Origin: a bacterium
GTDB lineage: Bacteria; Bdellovibrionota_C; UBA2361; SZUA-149; JAQTWB01
Direction of reading: 5' to 3'
Assembly: GCA_028689495.1 (NCBI GenBank)
Contig: JAQTWB010000012.1
Coordinates: forward strand, 1-56,800
Length of the DNA: 56,800 nucleotides
In this document: positions 1 through 8,381 of the stretch, in pieces
Position numbering within the stretch: the first letter of the stretch is position 1
Layout: each line of letters begins with the position of its first letter
The notes under the pieces: generated by a model
The model's input: the letters and a program-made list of their open reading frames with translations, nothing else
Database searches by the model: none
Told to the model about the DNA's origin: nothing
Translations under genes and position numbers: made by a program

Positions 1-669
1 AGAGATCAGTCCGCCTTCATAATAAAGGGCACTATCTTGGGCGACAAGGTCGTCACTAAAAACTCGTTTACTGTAGAACGCGCAGCTTTTTGCCAAAAAA
101 GAGCTTGTTAAATACGAGCGAGGATTTTCCATTGCATTGTTGATACGAGCCCAAGAACCTTCTCCCAGTTCGCTCATTCCAGAAAAGATACCCAGACAGA
201 TAGTTGATATCAGGTTCTCCTGGCGATCTACCGGACGGACAAAGCCGTTTATTACGGGAAGTTGTGTTGGTTCGCGGCTTAGCAGTTGGAAAAGAATTTG
301 GGAGAAATTAACAGTGAATTGTTCCTCCGTTGCCAGATACATACCGCCGCGGGCCCGCAGGATTATGTCGCCGCTCTCCTGGTCGCGATAAACCTCTGTA
401 TCCGGTTTGTCCGGGAACTGTTGCCAGATCGATTGGGCGATGAGAGCCAAATACACGGCAGCGGAGTTGACCAGATGAATCTCCATTTTCTGGAAAGTCA
501 TCCGACCGCGAAGATGATTGAGGCAGAGGTCGATTATTCCAACTGACGGCCAGCTCATATCGAGCTGATAAATAGGATGACGCTGGCAGGCGACGTTCCA
601 GCGTTCAAGGAACGTTGTGAACAATGCCGCGATATCATCAGGCAGTTGGTTTGTTTCGGGGTTGTTCAC
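1..669 (-). CDS. Unknown protein, N-terminal 223 residues, runs off the left edge
   Basis: An uninterrupted minus-strand frame enters from a GTG at 669 and stays open to base 1, so the C-terminus lies outside the window. The start is 14 nt beyond the hisS stop, which makes this the third gene of the Nudix-hisS operon. The protein begins VNNPETNQLPDD, is soluble-looking (no signal peptide or membrane segment), rich in Trp/Tyr/Phe, and I recognise no motif or family. The start is inferred from position; the upstream TAGGGA is only a weak ribosome binding site and an in-frame start inside hisS is possible. Confidence 0.72.
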   Translation of the reverse strand, partial: MNNPETNQLPDDIAALFTTFLERWNVACQRHPIYQLDMSWPSVGIIDLCLNHLRGRMTFQKMEIHLVNSAAVYLALIAQSIWQQFPDKPDTEVYRDQESGDIILRARGGMYLATEEQFTVNFSQILFQLLSREPTQLPVINGFVRPVDRQENLISTICLGIFSGMSELGEGSWARINNAMENPRSYLTSSFLAKSCAFYSKRVFSDDLVAQDSALYYEGGLIS

Positions 670-683
670 AAGTGCAATTTTCC

Positions 684-2000
684 CTATTTCAACAGGAGCA
701 GCAGATTCTCGATACTTACTTTTTGCTGTTGTTCTCCGCTGCCCAGATTTTTTACCGTCACTGTTTGAGAGGCTACCTCATCTGAGCCAATAATCGCAGC
801 TAGAGGTATATTCCTTTTATCGGCATATTTGAGCTGGGCCCCAAGCTTTCCTTCCTGAGATGCAGTTTCGACGCTAACGGACTGCTGGCGCAGTCTCTGT
901 GCCAGTGCGAAGCCGTAATGGTGAATTTCTGCAGAGTGTTCGGCAAAAGCTATATAAATGGCTGCGGCAGACTTGTGATTTCCGAGCTGGCCGAGCTCAT
1001 CAAGTGCTGCAATTAGCCGGTCGAGACCTATTGAAGCGCCTACTCCCGGTAGCGACTGTTTTGTGTACAGCGAGGCCAGATTGTCATAACGTCCGCCGCT
1101 GCAGATTGAGCCGATTTGCGGTAGATCGACCAGCGATGTTTCAAATACCAGGCCGGTGTAATAGTCGAGTCCACGAGCAATCGATACATCAAGGTCACAG
1201 AATTCACTCGCTGCTGGGAGAGTGGCAAAGAGATATTCCAGTTCGGCGATTCCTTGAATCTGCAGTGGGTGATTTCCGGCAAGGTTCTTAAGGTGGGCGA
1301 GAACCGCAGCGGAGTCCTTGTTTTCTCGAAGTGAAATGAACGACAGAAGTGCCTGCGTTTTGTCCTGATCGTGTCCGGTTACCTGCAGTAGTTCTTCGCG
1401 AACAACATCAAGCCCAAGTTTGTCGATTTTGTCGATTGCCCGAAGAACTTCGCCGGAGCGATCGGCAAGTGAAAGGGAATCGAGCAGACCGTTTAGCAGC
1501 TTGCGGTTATTGACGCGAATCCGGTGCTTGACGCCCAGGGACTGAAGTGCGCTGTGGATGACAGACACAACCTCGACATCGGCGAGCAGGGAAGTTGTGC
1601 CGATGATGTCAAAATCGCATTGGACAAACTCACGGAAGCGACCCTTTTGTGGTTTTTCCGCACGCCAGACGGGGGCTATATGATAGCGCCGGAAGGGTGT
1701 TCCAAGTTCGCTGACGTTCATGGCGGCAAATCGCGCCAGGGGGATTGTCAGGTCAAAGCGCAGTGCCACGTCTCGTTCACCGTTGTCGAGAAAACGATAC
1801 ATCTGTTTGTCAGTCTCTTCCGAGCCTTTGCCGAGCAAAATTTCACTGTATTCAAGGGCCGGGGTGTCGATTGGCAGGAAACCAAAAGAGACAAAGCAAT
1901 CTTCAAGGCGACGAATCATGTCGCGTCGCGGTTGCATGATTGACGGTGGATAATCACGAAAACCTTTGAGCACTTTTGGTTGGATGATGTTTTGTTTCAT
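684..2000 (-). CDS. hisS: Histidyl-tRNA synthetase
   Basis: Charges tRNA-His in the cytoplasm. The 438-residue protein carries class II synthetase signatures: motif 2 with YHIAPVWRAEKP and RFREFVQCDFDIIG, the histidine-binding block ARGLDYYTG, and the glycine-rich GGRYDNL of motif 3 near the active site. A C-terminal anticodon-binding domain follows. Its catalytic core has the full set of synthetase motifs, so this is hisS rather than the regulatory paralogue HisZ. It lies 41 nt downstream of a Nudix gene and 14 nt upstream of an unknown gene, consistent with one transcript. No clear ribosome binding site precedes the ATG, so translation may depend on upstream coupling. Confidence 0.96.
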   Translation of the reverse strand: MKQNIIQPKVLKGFRDYPPSIMQPRRDMIRRLEDCFVSFGFLPIDTPALEYSEILLGKGSEETDKQMYRFLDNGERDVALRFDLTIPLARFAAMNVSELGTPFRRYHIAPVWRAEKPQKGRFREFVQCDFDIIGTTSLLADVEVVSVIHSALQSLGVKHRIRVNNRKLLNGLLDSLSLADRSGEVLRAIDKIDKLGLDVVREELLQVTGHDQDKTQALLSFISLRENKDSAAVLAHLKNLAGNHPLQIQGIAELEYLFATLPAASEFCDLDVSIARGLDYYTGLVFETSLVDLPQIGSICSGGRYDNLASLYTKQSLPGVGASIGLDRLIAALDELGQLGNHKSAAAIYIAFAEHSAEIHHYGFALAQRLRQQSVSVETASQEGKLGAQLKYADKRNIPLAAIIGSDEVASQTVTVKNLGSGEQQQKVSIENLLLLLK

Positions 2001-2041
2001 GTTTTTGTTGTTGTCGGTAATGATGCTGGAAATATTTTTTC

Positions 2042-2617
2042 CTAGCGTGTCAGTAGTTCGGGTCTGCGGATAAAGAGTCGGGCAAAAGCGTTTACGACCA
2101 GGGCGTGGGTGATTTGATGAGATTCGATAAGCCCGGGAATTTCAGCTAGCGGGATTAAATGCACAGCAATGTCTTCGGCAATGTCCAGTTGTTGGGATGA
2201 AACTCGTGTGACATTTTCGCTGAAGTAGGAATAGTTGCGGTTTGACTGTATCGCCGGATTAGGATGAATAAAACCCAGTGATTCCATTCGTTGGGCAGCA
2301 AAACCTGTTTCTTCCAACAGTTCTCGGCGGGCTCCTTCTTCCGGGTCTTCATGGTCGGCGTCAAGCATGCCCCCGGGGATTTCCAGTGAAGTCTCCTGAA
2401 TGCCATGGCGAAATTGCTCAACCATTACTACTTCGTTTTCCGAGGTAATGGCAATTACGTTAACCCAGTTAACAGCATCGATGTAGAAGAAGTCGCTTTC
2501 AAAGTGGCCACTGGGCGAACGCATCCGTCTTGACCAAAGCTGAAAATAGCTTGTGTCATAGAGCATCTGTTTGCCAAGCTGTTGCCAGTGGCTGATTTGT
2601 GAGGAAGACTTTTTCAT
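2042..2617 (-). CDS. Nudix hydrolase, ADP-ribose pyrophosphatase type
   Basis: Predicted to hydrolyse a nucleoside diphosphate linked to another moiety, most likely ADP-ribose, judged by the family layout. The 191-residue protein has an N-terminal beta region typical of ADPR pyrophosphatases (VMVEQFRHGIQETSLEIPGG) followed by the Nudix box ending RRELLEETGF. The loop between the first Gly and the conserved Glu of the box appears one residue longer than the G-x5-E consensus (GMLDADHE); the metal-binding REx2EE core is intact. First gene of a hisS operon. A 211-bp gap separates it from divergent alr, so both promoters should lie there. Confidence 0.88.
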   Translation of the reverse strand: MKKSSSQISHWQQLGKQMLYDTSYFQLWSRRMRSPSGHFESDFFYIDAVNWVNVIAITSENEVVMVEQFRHGIQETSLEIPGGMLDADHEDPEEGARRELLEETGFAAQRMESLGFIHPNPAIQSNRNYSYFSENVTRVSSQQLDIAEDIAVHLIPLAEIPGLIESHQITHALVVNAFARLFIRRPELLTR

Positions 2618-2807
2618 GTTTAGCTTGTGCCGTTATTTTCGAGGTATTTTCAGACTGGAGAATAACGGCAAGATGCTCTTCAAACAACTCCCTTTGGCGG
2701 CAAACTGTTTTTTTGCGCGAGATGTTTTCTCGAAGCGCATGGTTCATGACAGGGGTCGAAGTTCCCGTTGAATCGTAGAATAGTAGGGAATAGGGACGCA
2801 GTATCAA

Positions 2808-2835
2808 TATAGAGGTGACAGTATAGAGGTGACAG
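2808..2835. repeat. 14-bp perfect tandem duplication over the alr start
   Basis: The unit TATAGAGGTGACAG occurs twice head to tail (2808-2821 and 2822-2835). The GTG in copy two (2829) is the annotated alr start. The GTG in copy one (2815) is out of frame and meets a TAG after three codons. The duplication therefore doubles the GAGGTG ribosome-binding-like segment at the initiation site. Confidence 0.9.
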
Positions 2836-3980
2836 TGGAAGACCCTTTCAGTTTACGTCCGTCTGGTTTGTATATCGATCTCGACGCCATGCGACAGAAT
2901 ATTGCTTTTCTGCGTTCCCGGACTTCTGGCAGTCGCTTTATGGCGGTGGTAAAGGCCAACGCTTATGGCCACGGCTTGCTATCTTCGGCTCGTGTGGCGA
3001 TTGATGCCGGGGCTGATTACCTTGGCGTAGCTTTTGTTGAAGAGGGGATACGTCTGCGACAGGCCGGCATCAAGGCACCGATACTTGTGTTTGGTGGGAT
3101 TTTTGAGACCCAGGTGAGGTACTTTCTTGAGCACAACCTGGAGTTGACAGTCAGTTCAATCGACAAGCTGAAGTCGGTGGAAGCGGTAGCCAAGGCATCA
3201 GGAGTTCGCGCAAGAATTCATCTTAAAATCGATACGGGTATGGAGCGGGTCGGGGTGCATTATTACAGTGCTGGGCGCTTTCTCGATGAGGCAATGAAGG
3301 TGCGCTTTTGTGATGTAGTAGGTGTTTTTTCTCATCTGGCATTGGCCGATGAGGATGAGGCATTTACCAGGGTTCAGATTGGTCGTTTCTCTGAAATCCG
3401 CAGTTATCTTGCAGGACGTATTTCTGGAAACACGATGTTTCATCTGGCCAATTCGGCAGGTGTGCTCAGTTTTCCCGATAGCCATTTTGATATGGTTCGT
3501 CCGGGTCTTGCGATTTACGGGGTTTCGCCTGCTGAGAATCTTTTAGGAACCGATTATTTGACTCCTGTTCTACAGCTTAAATCCCGGGTCGTTTATTTCA
3601 AGGTTGTGAAAAAGGGTGCGGGGGTCAGTTACGGACATCGTTGGATTGCCCCAGCCGATACCAGAGTAGTGACGATTCCAGTGGGCTATGGTGATGGTCT
3701 GCCTCGGCGACTTTCTCCCGGTGGGCAGGTACTTATTCGTGAGCGGAAGTACCCCATAGTTGGAGTGGTCTGCATGGATCAGTTGATGGCCGACATCGGT
3801 CCGGACGGGGAAGCCTATGTTGGAGATGAGGTCGTATTGATTGGCAGGCAGGGGGCGGAAGCAATCACCGTGCAGGATGTCGCCAGAATTGACGGCACAA
3901 TCACCTACGAAGTGCTGACGTCTCTAAACCAGCGTCTGCCGCGGCGTTATACGGGAGGGTCTGCGGTTCAGCTTGAGTGA
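2829..3980 (+). CDS. alr: Alanine racemase
   Basis: PLP enzyme interconverting L- and D-alanine for peptidoglycan. The 383-residue product has the PLP lysine in AVVKANAYGHG (K42) near the N-terminus of the barrel and the catalytic tyrosine in GVSYGHRW (about Y268). The C-terminal beta domain contains VGVVCMDQLMADI, typical of Alr. The start is ambiguous: GTG at 2829 lies inside a 14-bp tandem duplication, and GTG at 2835 is two codons further on; the purine-rich GAGGTG of the first copy (about 2812) sits at usable spacing for 2829. Transcribed divergently from the Nudix-hisS operon and convergent with deaD. Confidence 0.96.
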   Translation: MTVEDPFSLRPSGLYIDLDAMRQNIAFLRSRTSGSRFMAVVKANAYGHGLLSSARVAIDAGADYLGVAFVEEGIRLRQAGIKAPILVFGGIFETQVRYFLEHNLELTVSSIDKLKSVEAVAKASGVRARIHLKIDTGMERVGVHYYSAGRFLDEAMKVRFCDVVGVFSHLALADEDEAFTRVQIGRFSEIRSYLAGRISGNTMFHLANSAGVLSFPDSHFDMVRPGLAIYGVSPAENLLGTDYLTPVLQLKSRVVYFKVVKKGAGVSYGHRWIAPADTRVVTIPVGYGDGLPRRLSPGGQVLIRERKYPIVGVVCMDQLMADIGPDGEAYVGDEVVLIGRQGAEAITVQDVARIDGTITYEVLTSLNQRLPRRYTGGSAVQLE

Positions 3981-4012
3981 AAAAGGTTGGTAACAAGTAA
4001 CCCGGAACCATT

Positions 4013-4038
4013 TTGGTCTTGAATCTTGGTCTTGAATC
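4013..4038. repeat. 13-bp perfect tandem duplication between alr and deaD
   Basis: TTGGTCTTGAATC is present twice in direct contact (4013-4025, 4026-4038) in the gap between convergent alr and deaD. Copies are identical, which suggests a recent event. Confidence 0.9.
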
Positions 4039-4087
4039 ACTCGTGCCTTTAATGCCAACGTCATCATCATGACGAGGCCCTAGGTAG

Positions 4088-4107
4088 GGGCGCCTCGGGA
4101 GGCGCCC
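4088..4107. repeat. GC-rich palindrome (REP-like), copy 1
   Basis: GGGCGCCTCGGGAGGCGCCC forms a 9-bp stem around a GG centre. It is preceded by TAGG and lies between convergent genes, where it could act as a bidirectional terminator; there is no T-run. A near-identical element, including the preceding G, lies at 12333-12352. Confidence 0.75.
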
Positions 4108-4173
4108 AAGTTCTTCCCGTATCGTTTCACTCTTTTCATAATTGAAACGGTTCGAGATATTAGTCAGCAACGT

Positions 4174-6750
4174 TTACCGCCGATGCTGACTTCCGCGGCC
4201 TCCATTTCGTCCACCATCGTGATGTCCGCCATGGTGACCACCACGGCCCCCATCTCGGCCTTTATCTCGGCCACCGCCCTGTTGACCGCCGCCGCGACCA
4301 CCGCGACCTCCACCTTGATGGCCGCCACCATGATGCTGAGAACGTCCGCCACCGTGCTGATAGTTGCCTCCGCGTCGCGGAGTCGCTCGCATTATCTCGG
4401 AGGCGAATTCAATCAAAATTGGCTCGCCATTATATTCCATGCCATTCATGTTATCGATCATCTTGTTTGCTTCCTGGAGTGGCAGATCGATAAAGCCGTA
4501 ATGTTCGCGAAAGCGCACCATGCGCAGTGACTTGTCATCTATTTCCGCGATATCAGTTGCCAGAGCACGGAAATCATCCGCTGTCATGCCGGAGGCGCTG
4601 CCCTGACCGACGTAAAGCCTGATAATCGCTGGCAGCATATTGCGTTCATCGTTGGATGTGCCGCTATTTTGAGCGTTGACTGGTCGGTCTTGACGCCCTG
4701 CTCCTCGATCGGTCTGATTCCCCCGATCAGCCTGATTCCCCCGGCCACCTTTTTCCTGCTGAGTCTTGTCTTCGCGGGCGGGTCTTTCAGCACCTTCGAC
4801 GGGTTTTGTGCTGACAGGTTTGTCGGGTCTGGCCTGTTCGGTGCGAGGCCGTTCAGTCCTGGTGCCGGTTGTTGTGTCGGATGCCTGCGCCGGGGCATTG
4901 CGATCCCTGTTCCGATCACGGCGAGGTTCTTCGCGCCCTTTCCCTTCCCGAGTAGCGGCTCCTTCCGGATTGGCAGATCGCTCGCGATGGACTTCGGCTG
5001 GTTTCTCTCCTGTAGCTTCGCGGTCACCTTCGCTGCGGGGATTTCGGTCATTGCGTCCGCGATCGTTATTGCGCTCCCGATCGTTATTGTGCACATTGCC
5101 GCGGTCATTCCGCCCACGTTCGCGTCGTCCACCGCGACCGTCTTCTTCGCGGTCATGTCTGCCCTGACGGCGCCCTTGCGGTTGTTCATTGTCGTCGGAA
5201 ACTGACAATTCGTCGTCAAGACTTGTTGTTTCTTCCTTGATGAACCGCTCCATGCAGTAACGCGCCATTTTTGCGATAAGCTCGGAGAGGTCCTCTGAAA
5301 CTTCACCCTCAACATTCATTTCACGGATTAGTTCCTGAGCCGTGATGCGGTCGCGCTCAGCCAGCTCCATGTCGGCCAGTCTGAGGATTTCATGAAGGTG
5401 GGCAACCCTGGCGCTTGCGACATCCTTGTCGGATGGAAGTTCCATTTTCTGAAAATCAAACTCGAGAACTTTTTTGGCGAAATGGAATGATCCAAAATCG
5501 CGCGGACCGACAAGGCTGATTGCCCGGCCGGACTTGCCGGCACGTCCAGTGCGGCCAGTGCGATGGACATAGGTCTCTGGTTGGTCGTGAATCGAGTAGT
5601 TAACGACAAGTTCAAGCTCATCAAGGTCAAGACCACGGGCGGCGATATCGGTTGCGACGAGGAATTGAATGTCCTTGTTGCGAATACGGGTCATGACCTT
5701 GTTTCTTTGCGATTGTGAAAGGTCAGAGTTGATGCGACGGGCATCGAAACCACGGCGACGAAGCAGAACTTCTACCAGTTGGGTATCGGATTTGGTGTTA
5801 CAGAAAATGATCGCAGTGGCTGGTCTGCTTGTCTCAATGATGTCGCAAAGGGCCCGCGGTTTGGCCATCAGGTCACCGGCGACATCGCAATAGAGATGTT
5901 CAATCAGTGGCACATCTGTTTCCAGGGTGCGGATGACAATCTTTTCCGGTTTGTTGAGGAAGGAGTTGGCCAGCATGTCAACACGTGGAGTAATCGTTGC
6001 GCTGATAAAAAGTCCCTGGCGCTTGTTCGGCAGGCGCGAAAGAATTGCCCGCACGTCTTCAAGGAAGCCCATCGAAAGCATTTCATCTGCTTCATCGAGG
6101 ACAAAGTAACCACAGTGTTTGAGTCTGAGGATTTTTTGTCTCATCAGGTCAAGTATACGTCCCGGAGTGCCAACGACAATTTCCGGGTCTTCATTGAGCT
6201 GCTTTTCCTGCTTTTCGTAGCTTGTGCCGCCAATTACCAGACAGGTTGAACAGTCGGGTTTAAGTGATTTGATTACTGTTTCAATTTGTAGTGCCAGTTC
6301 ACGGGTCGGGGTGACTACAAGGCCAAAAGGTCCCGAGCTTGAGGCGGCAGAACTTGTCGATTTGTTTGTCAGCAGCTTTTCCAGTAGCGGCAGAACAAAA
6401 GCCAGAGTTTTGCCACTACCTGTTTTGGCTTGGGCGACAACATCAAGGCCGGCCAGGGCTCGGGGGATAACCGCTGCTTGAACAGGGGTTGGGGTAGTGA
6501 ACCCCAGGGTTTTTGTCTGGTCGAGGAGAAATCCCGGCTGGAGAATTTCGCTGAAGGATGTAACGTCTGGTTTGCTGGAAGTTACGGAAATTTCAGAAGT
6601 TGTTTCAAGAGCTGTGTCAACAGATAGTTCGGATGGAGTGACAGCGGCCGCGGAAGGGGCGATAGTTTCAGATTCGTTTTTTAAGGTCATTTCAGTGTTT
6701 TCAGGTTCTTGGATCTTGTCGGTGATGGTGTTAGCTTCTGATGAATTCAT
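4174..6750 (-). CDS. deaD: DEAD-box RNA helicase, DeaD/CsdA type, with long RG-rich tails
   Basis: ATP-dependent RNA helicase probably used in ribosome assembly or mRNA turnover. The 858 residues run: acidic Ser/Thr-rich leader (1-64), Q motif with TPTPVQ, Walker A AQAKTGSGKT, PTRELA, TPGR, DEAD (about 217), SAT, ARGLD and HRTGRTGRAG. A low-complexity Arg/Asp/Asn/Gly-rich segment of roughly 180 residues follows, then a DbpA-like RNA-binding domain (about 705-785, IRLYVGQG onwards, with GFIDLP), then a Gly/His/Arg-rich tail rich in GGG and HHGG. The length well exceeds the E. coli protein (about 630 residues). The biased composition opens long false frames on both strands. Divergent from the lipoprotein gene at 6883. 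Confidence 0.95.
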   Translation of the reverse strand: MNSSEANTITDKIQEPENTEMTLKNESETIAPSAAAVTPSELSVDTALETTSEISVTSSKPDVTSFSEILQPGFLLDQTKTLGFTTPTPVQAAVIPRALAGLDVVAQAKTGSGKTLAFVLPLLEKLLTNKSTSSAASSSGPFGLVVTPTRELALQIETVIKSLKPDCSTCLVIGGTSYEKQEKQLNEDPEIVVGTPGRILDLMRQKILRLKHCGYFVLDEADEMLSMGFLEDVRAILSRLPNKRQGLFISATITPRVDMLANSFLNKPEKIVIRTLETDVPLIEHLYCDVAGDLMAKPRALCDIIETSRPATAIIFCNTKSDTQLVEVLLRRRGFDARRINSDLSQSQRNKVMTRIRNKDIQFLVATDIAARGLDLDELELVVNYSIHDQPETYVHRTGRTGRAGKSGRAISLVGPRDFGSFHFAKKVLEFDFQKMELPSDKDVASARVAHLHEILRLADMELAERDRITAQELIREMNVEGEVSEDLSELIAKMARYCMERFIKEETTSLDDELSVSDDNEQPQGRRQGRHDREEDGRGGRRERGRNDRGNVHNNDRERNNDRGRNDRNPRSEGDREATGEKPAEVHRERSANPEGAATREGKGREEPRRDRNRDRNAPAQASDTTTGTRTERPRTEQARPDKPVSTKPVEGAERPAREDKTQQEKGGRGNQADRGNQTDRGAGRQDRPVNAQNSGTSNDERNMLPAIIRLYVGQGSASGMTADDFRALATDIAEIDDKSLRMVRFREHYGFIDLPLQEANKMIDNMNGMEYNGEPILIEFASEIMRATPRRGGNYQHGGGRSQHHGGGHQGGGRGGRGGGQQGGGRDKGRDGGRGGHHGGHHDGGRNGGRGSQHRR

Positions 6751-6882
6751 ATCCGGAAATTGATGGATGCTTTGTTATGCATGTTTCTGTTTGCGTGTTT
6801 CCGATCGATTATGCTTTGTATTTTTGCGATCGTTTGACTGATTAAAGTTTAGGGCTCTGCCACTACCACAACTTGAAGGCTG

Positions 6883-8316
6883 ATGAAATTGTTATCCGGG
6901 TTAAAACGGTTTTTGCTGACGAAACCCCAATCTACGATTATTTTTATATCTTTTACGCTGACGCTTGGTTCTTGCACCTTTGTGCCGGGATATGTCCCGG
7001 CAGAAGATGAGGTAGGGGTTCACTTTCTTAATGAACAGGCTCAGACTTTGCCGCGACGGTCTTTACCTGATGAGGAATCGCTGTTTGACGAGCAAAATCA
7101 TCCGGTATCCGGGATTAGCCTGCAGCACTGGCAGTTGTCGCCCCAACAGGTTACCGCCTTTTCTGTGCAGAAAGGTGGTGAGCGGGTATTTATCGCCAAT
7201 CGGGCAGGTCGTGTATCCGCCCTGAGGCATGAACGGCAGAACTCGGGTAGTGTCCTGGTTCAGACCCCGCTTCTTGATATGGGGCGTCCGGTCGGTGGCC
7301 TTTCGATTAGTCCGGATGGCCGCTACCTGGCCGTGGCTGTTATCTCACGCATCGTCATTGTCGATCTTCCTGAAAAGAAAATTGTCAGGCTTATGGCTAC
7401 GGTCAAGGGTCGAATCAGTTCGTTGGCTTGGGACCCCCGAGGCGAGATTCTGGCTATTGGTGGTGCGGATGGTGATGTTTTCATATGGGATGTTTTTGCT
7501 GAGGAAAGTTTTTTCAACTTTGATAGTCGTCGTCTTGAGCGTTATTCTATCGCGGTCTCTCCTGTAGTTCGTCTTGCATTTCATCCTTTGGGGCGAGCTT
7601 TTTTTGCCGCTGAGCAGGATGGCCGTCTCGCTCTTTGGCGTGCCTTTCGCACGGAAAGGGAGCTTGGAATTCGCGATGGCTATAGTCTTTATGATAAAAG
7701 GCATCAAGATCCTTTGTTCAGCGAGCTTCCAGCTCTTGGGTCGAGAATTGTTGACATTGCATTGTCCTCAGATTCTACACTTTTACTGGCTGTTTCCGAG
7801 GATGCTCGAGTGGTCGCCTGGAAGGTGCGCGGCCTGAAGAAAATTTTCGAACGGGAGGTGGCAGGGCCAGCCTTGGGAGCTATGGACCTTATTGAGCAGG
7901 ACCTGACATCGGCGCGGGTTTTTGCCTCCAGTAGTCGGGATCAGCGATTTGCACTTTATTGCCTGAAAGATGATAAAGCACAGACGGTTGAGGGAAAGCC
8001 CGAGGTGCGTAGCATCACTGATGTTCTTCTTGGAAATGACCTCTCTGAAACAGCGAATCCTGCCCAGACAAGTTCTGTGCCCGGAGAGCTTGCCGTTATG
8101 AGACCGGGACCACTACGCGCCGAACTGCATAGCAATGTTCTTGGTTTTGCCGTGCGGCAGATGATTTATTCACCGGCCTCGGGTCTGCTCTGGGCCGTCG
8201 GGGACGCCGGGGAAATTTTTCTGGTTGATACTTCTCGTTGGACCAGTGATGCCGGTGTCGGCAGAATGCTCGCCGAGCGTTGTGGTCAGGGTGAAGGCCC
8301 AGATCTGACTAATTGA
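6883..8316 (+). CDS. WD40-like beta-propeller lipoprotein
   Basis: A 477-residue protein with a basic N-terminus, hydrophobic segment 18-29 and a lipobox ending LGSC (Cys31), so probably an exported lipoprotein. The body contains repeated blade-like segments of the WD40 type, for example LSISPDGRYLAVAV, LAWDPRGEILAIGGADGDVFIWDV and ALSSDSTLLLAVSEDARVVAWKV. WD40-like propellers usually bind partner proteins; no catalytic motif is visible. It stands 65 nt before ileS and may share its transcript. Specific role unknown. Confidence 0.85.
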   Translation: MKLLSGLKRFLLTKPQSTIIFISFTLTLGSCTFVPGYVPAEDEVGVHFLNEQAQTLPRRSLPDEESLFDEQNHPVSGISLQHWQLSPQQVTAFSVQKGGERVFIANRAGRVSALRHERQNSGSVLVQTPLLDMGRPVGGLSISPDGRYLAVAVISRIVIVDLPEKKIVRLMATVKGRISSLAWDPRGEILAIGGADGDVFIWDVFAEESFFNFDSRRLERYSIAVSPVVRLAFHPLGRAFFAAEQDGRLALWRAFRTERELGIRDGYSLYDKRHQDPLFSELPALGSRIVDIALSSDSTLLLAVSEDARVVAWKVRGLKKIFEREVAGPALGAMDLIEQDLTSARVFASSSRDQRFALYCLKDDKAQTVEGKPEVRSITDVLLGNDLSETANPAQTSSVPGELAVMRPGPLRAELHSNVLGFAVRQMIYSPASGLLWAVGDAGEIFLVDTSRWTSDAGVGRMLAERCGQGEGPDLTN

Positions 8317-8381
8317 ATGGAGCGGCCGAAATGGCCACGGAGATCATAATTGTTAATTAAGCAGTCTATATTGGCAGGAAG

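Noticed and set aside
4584-5315. Long open frames within deaD on both strands (up to 243 codons)
   Set aside because: They result from the biased Arg/Asp/Gly codon content of the helicase linker; the helicase frame has all motifs and explains the region.
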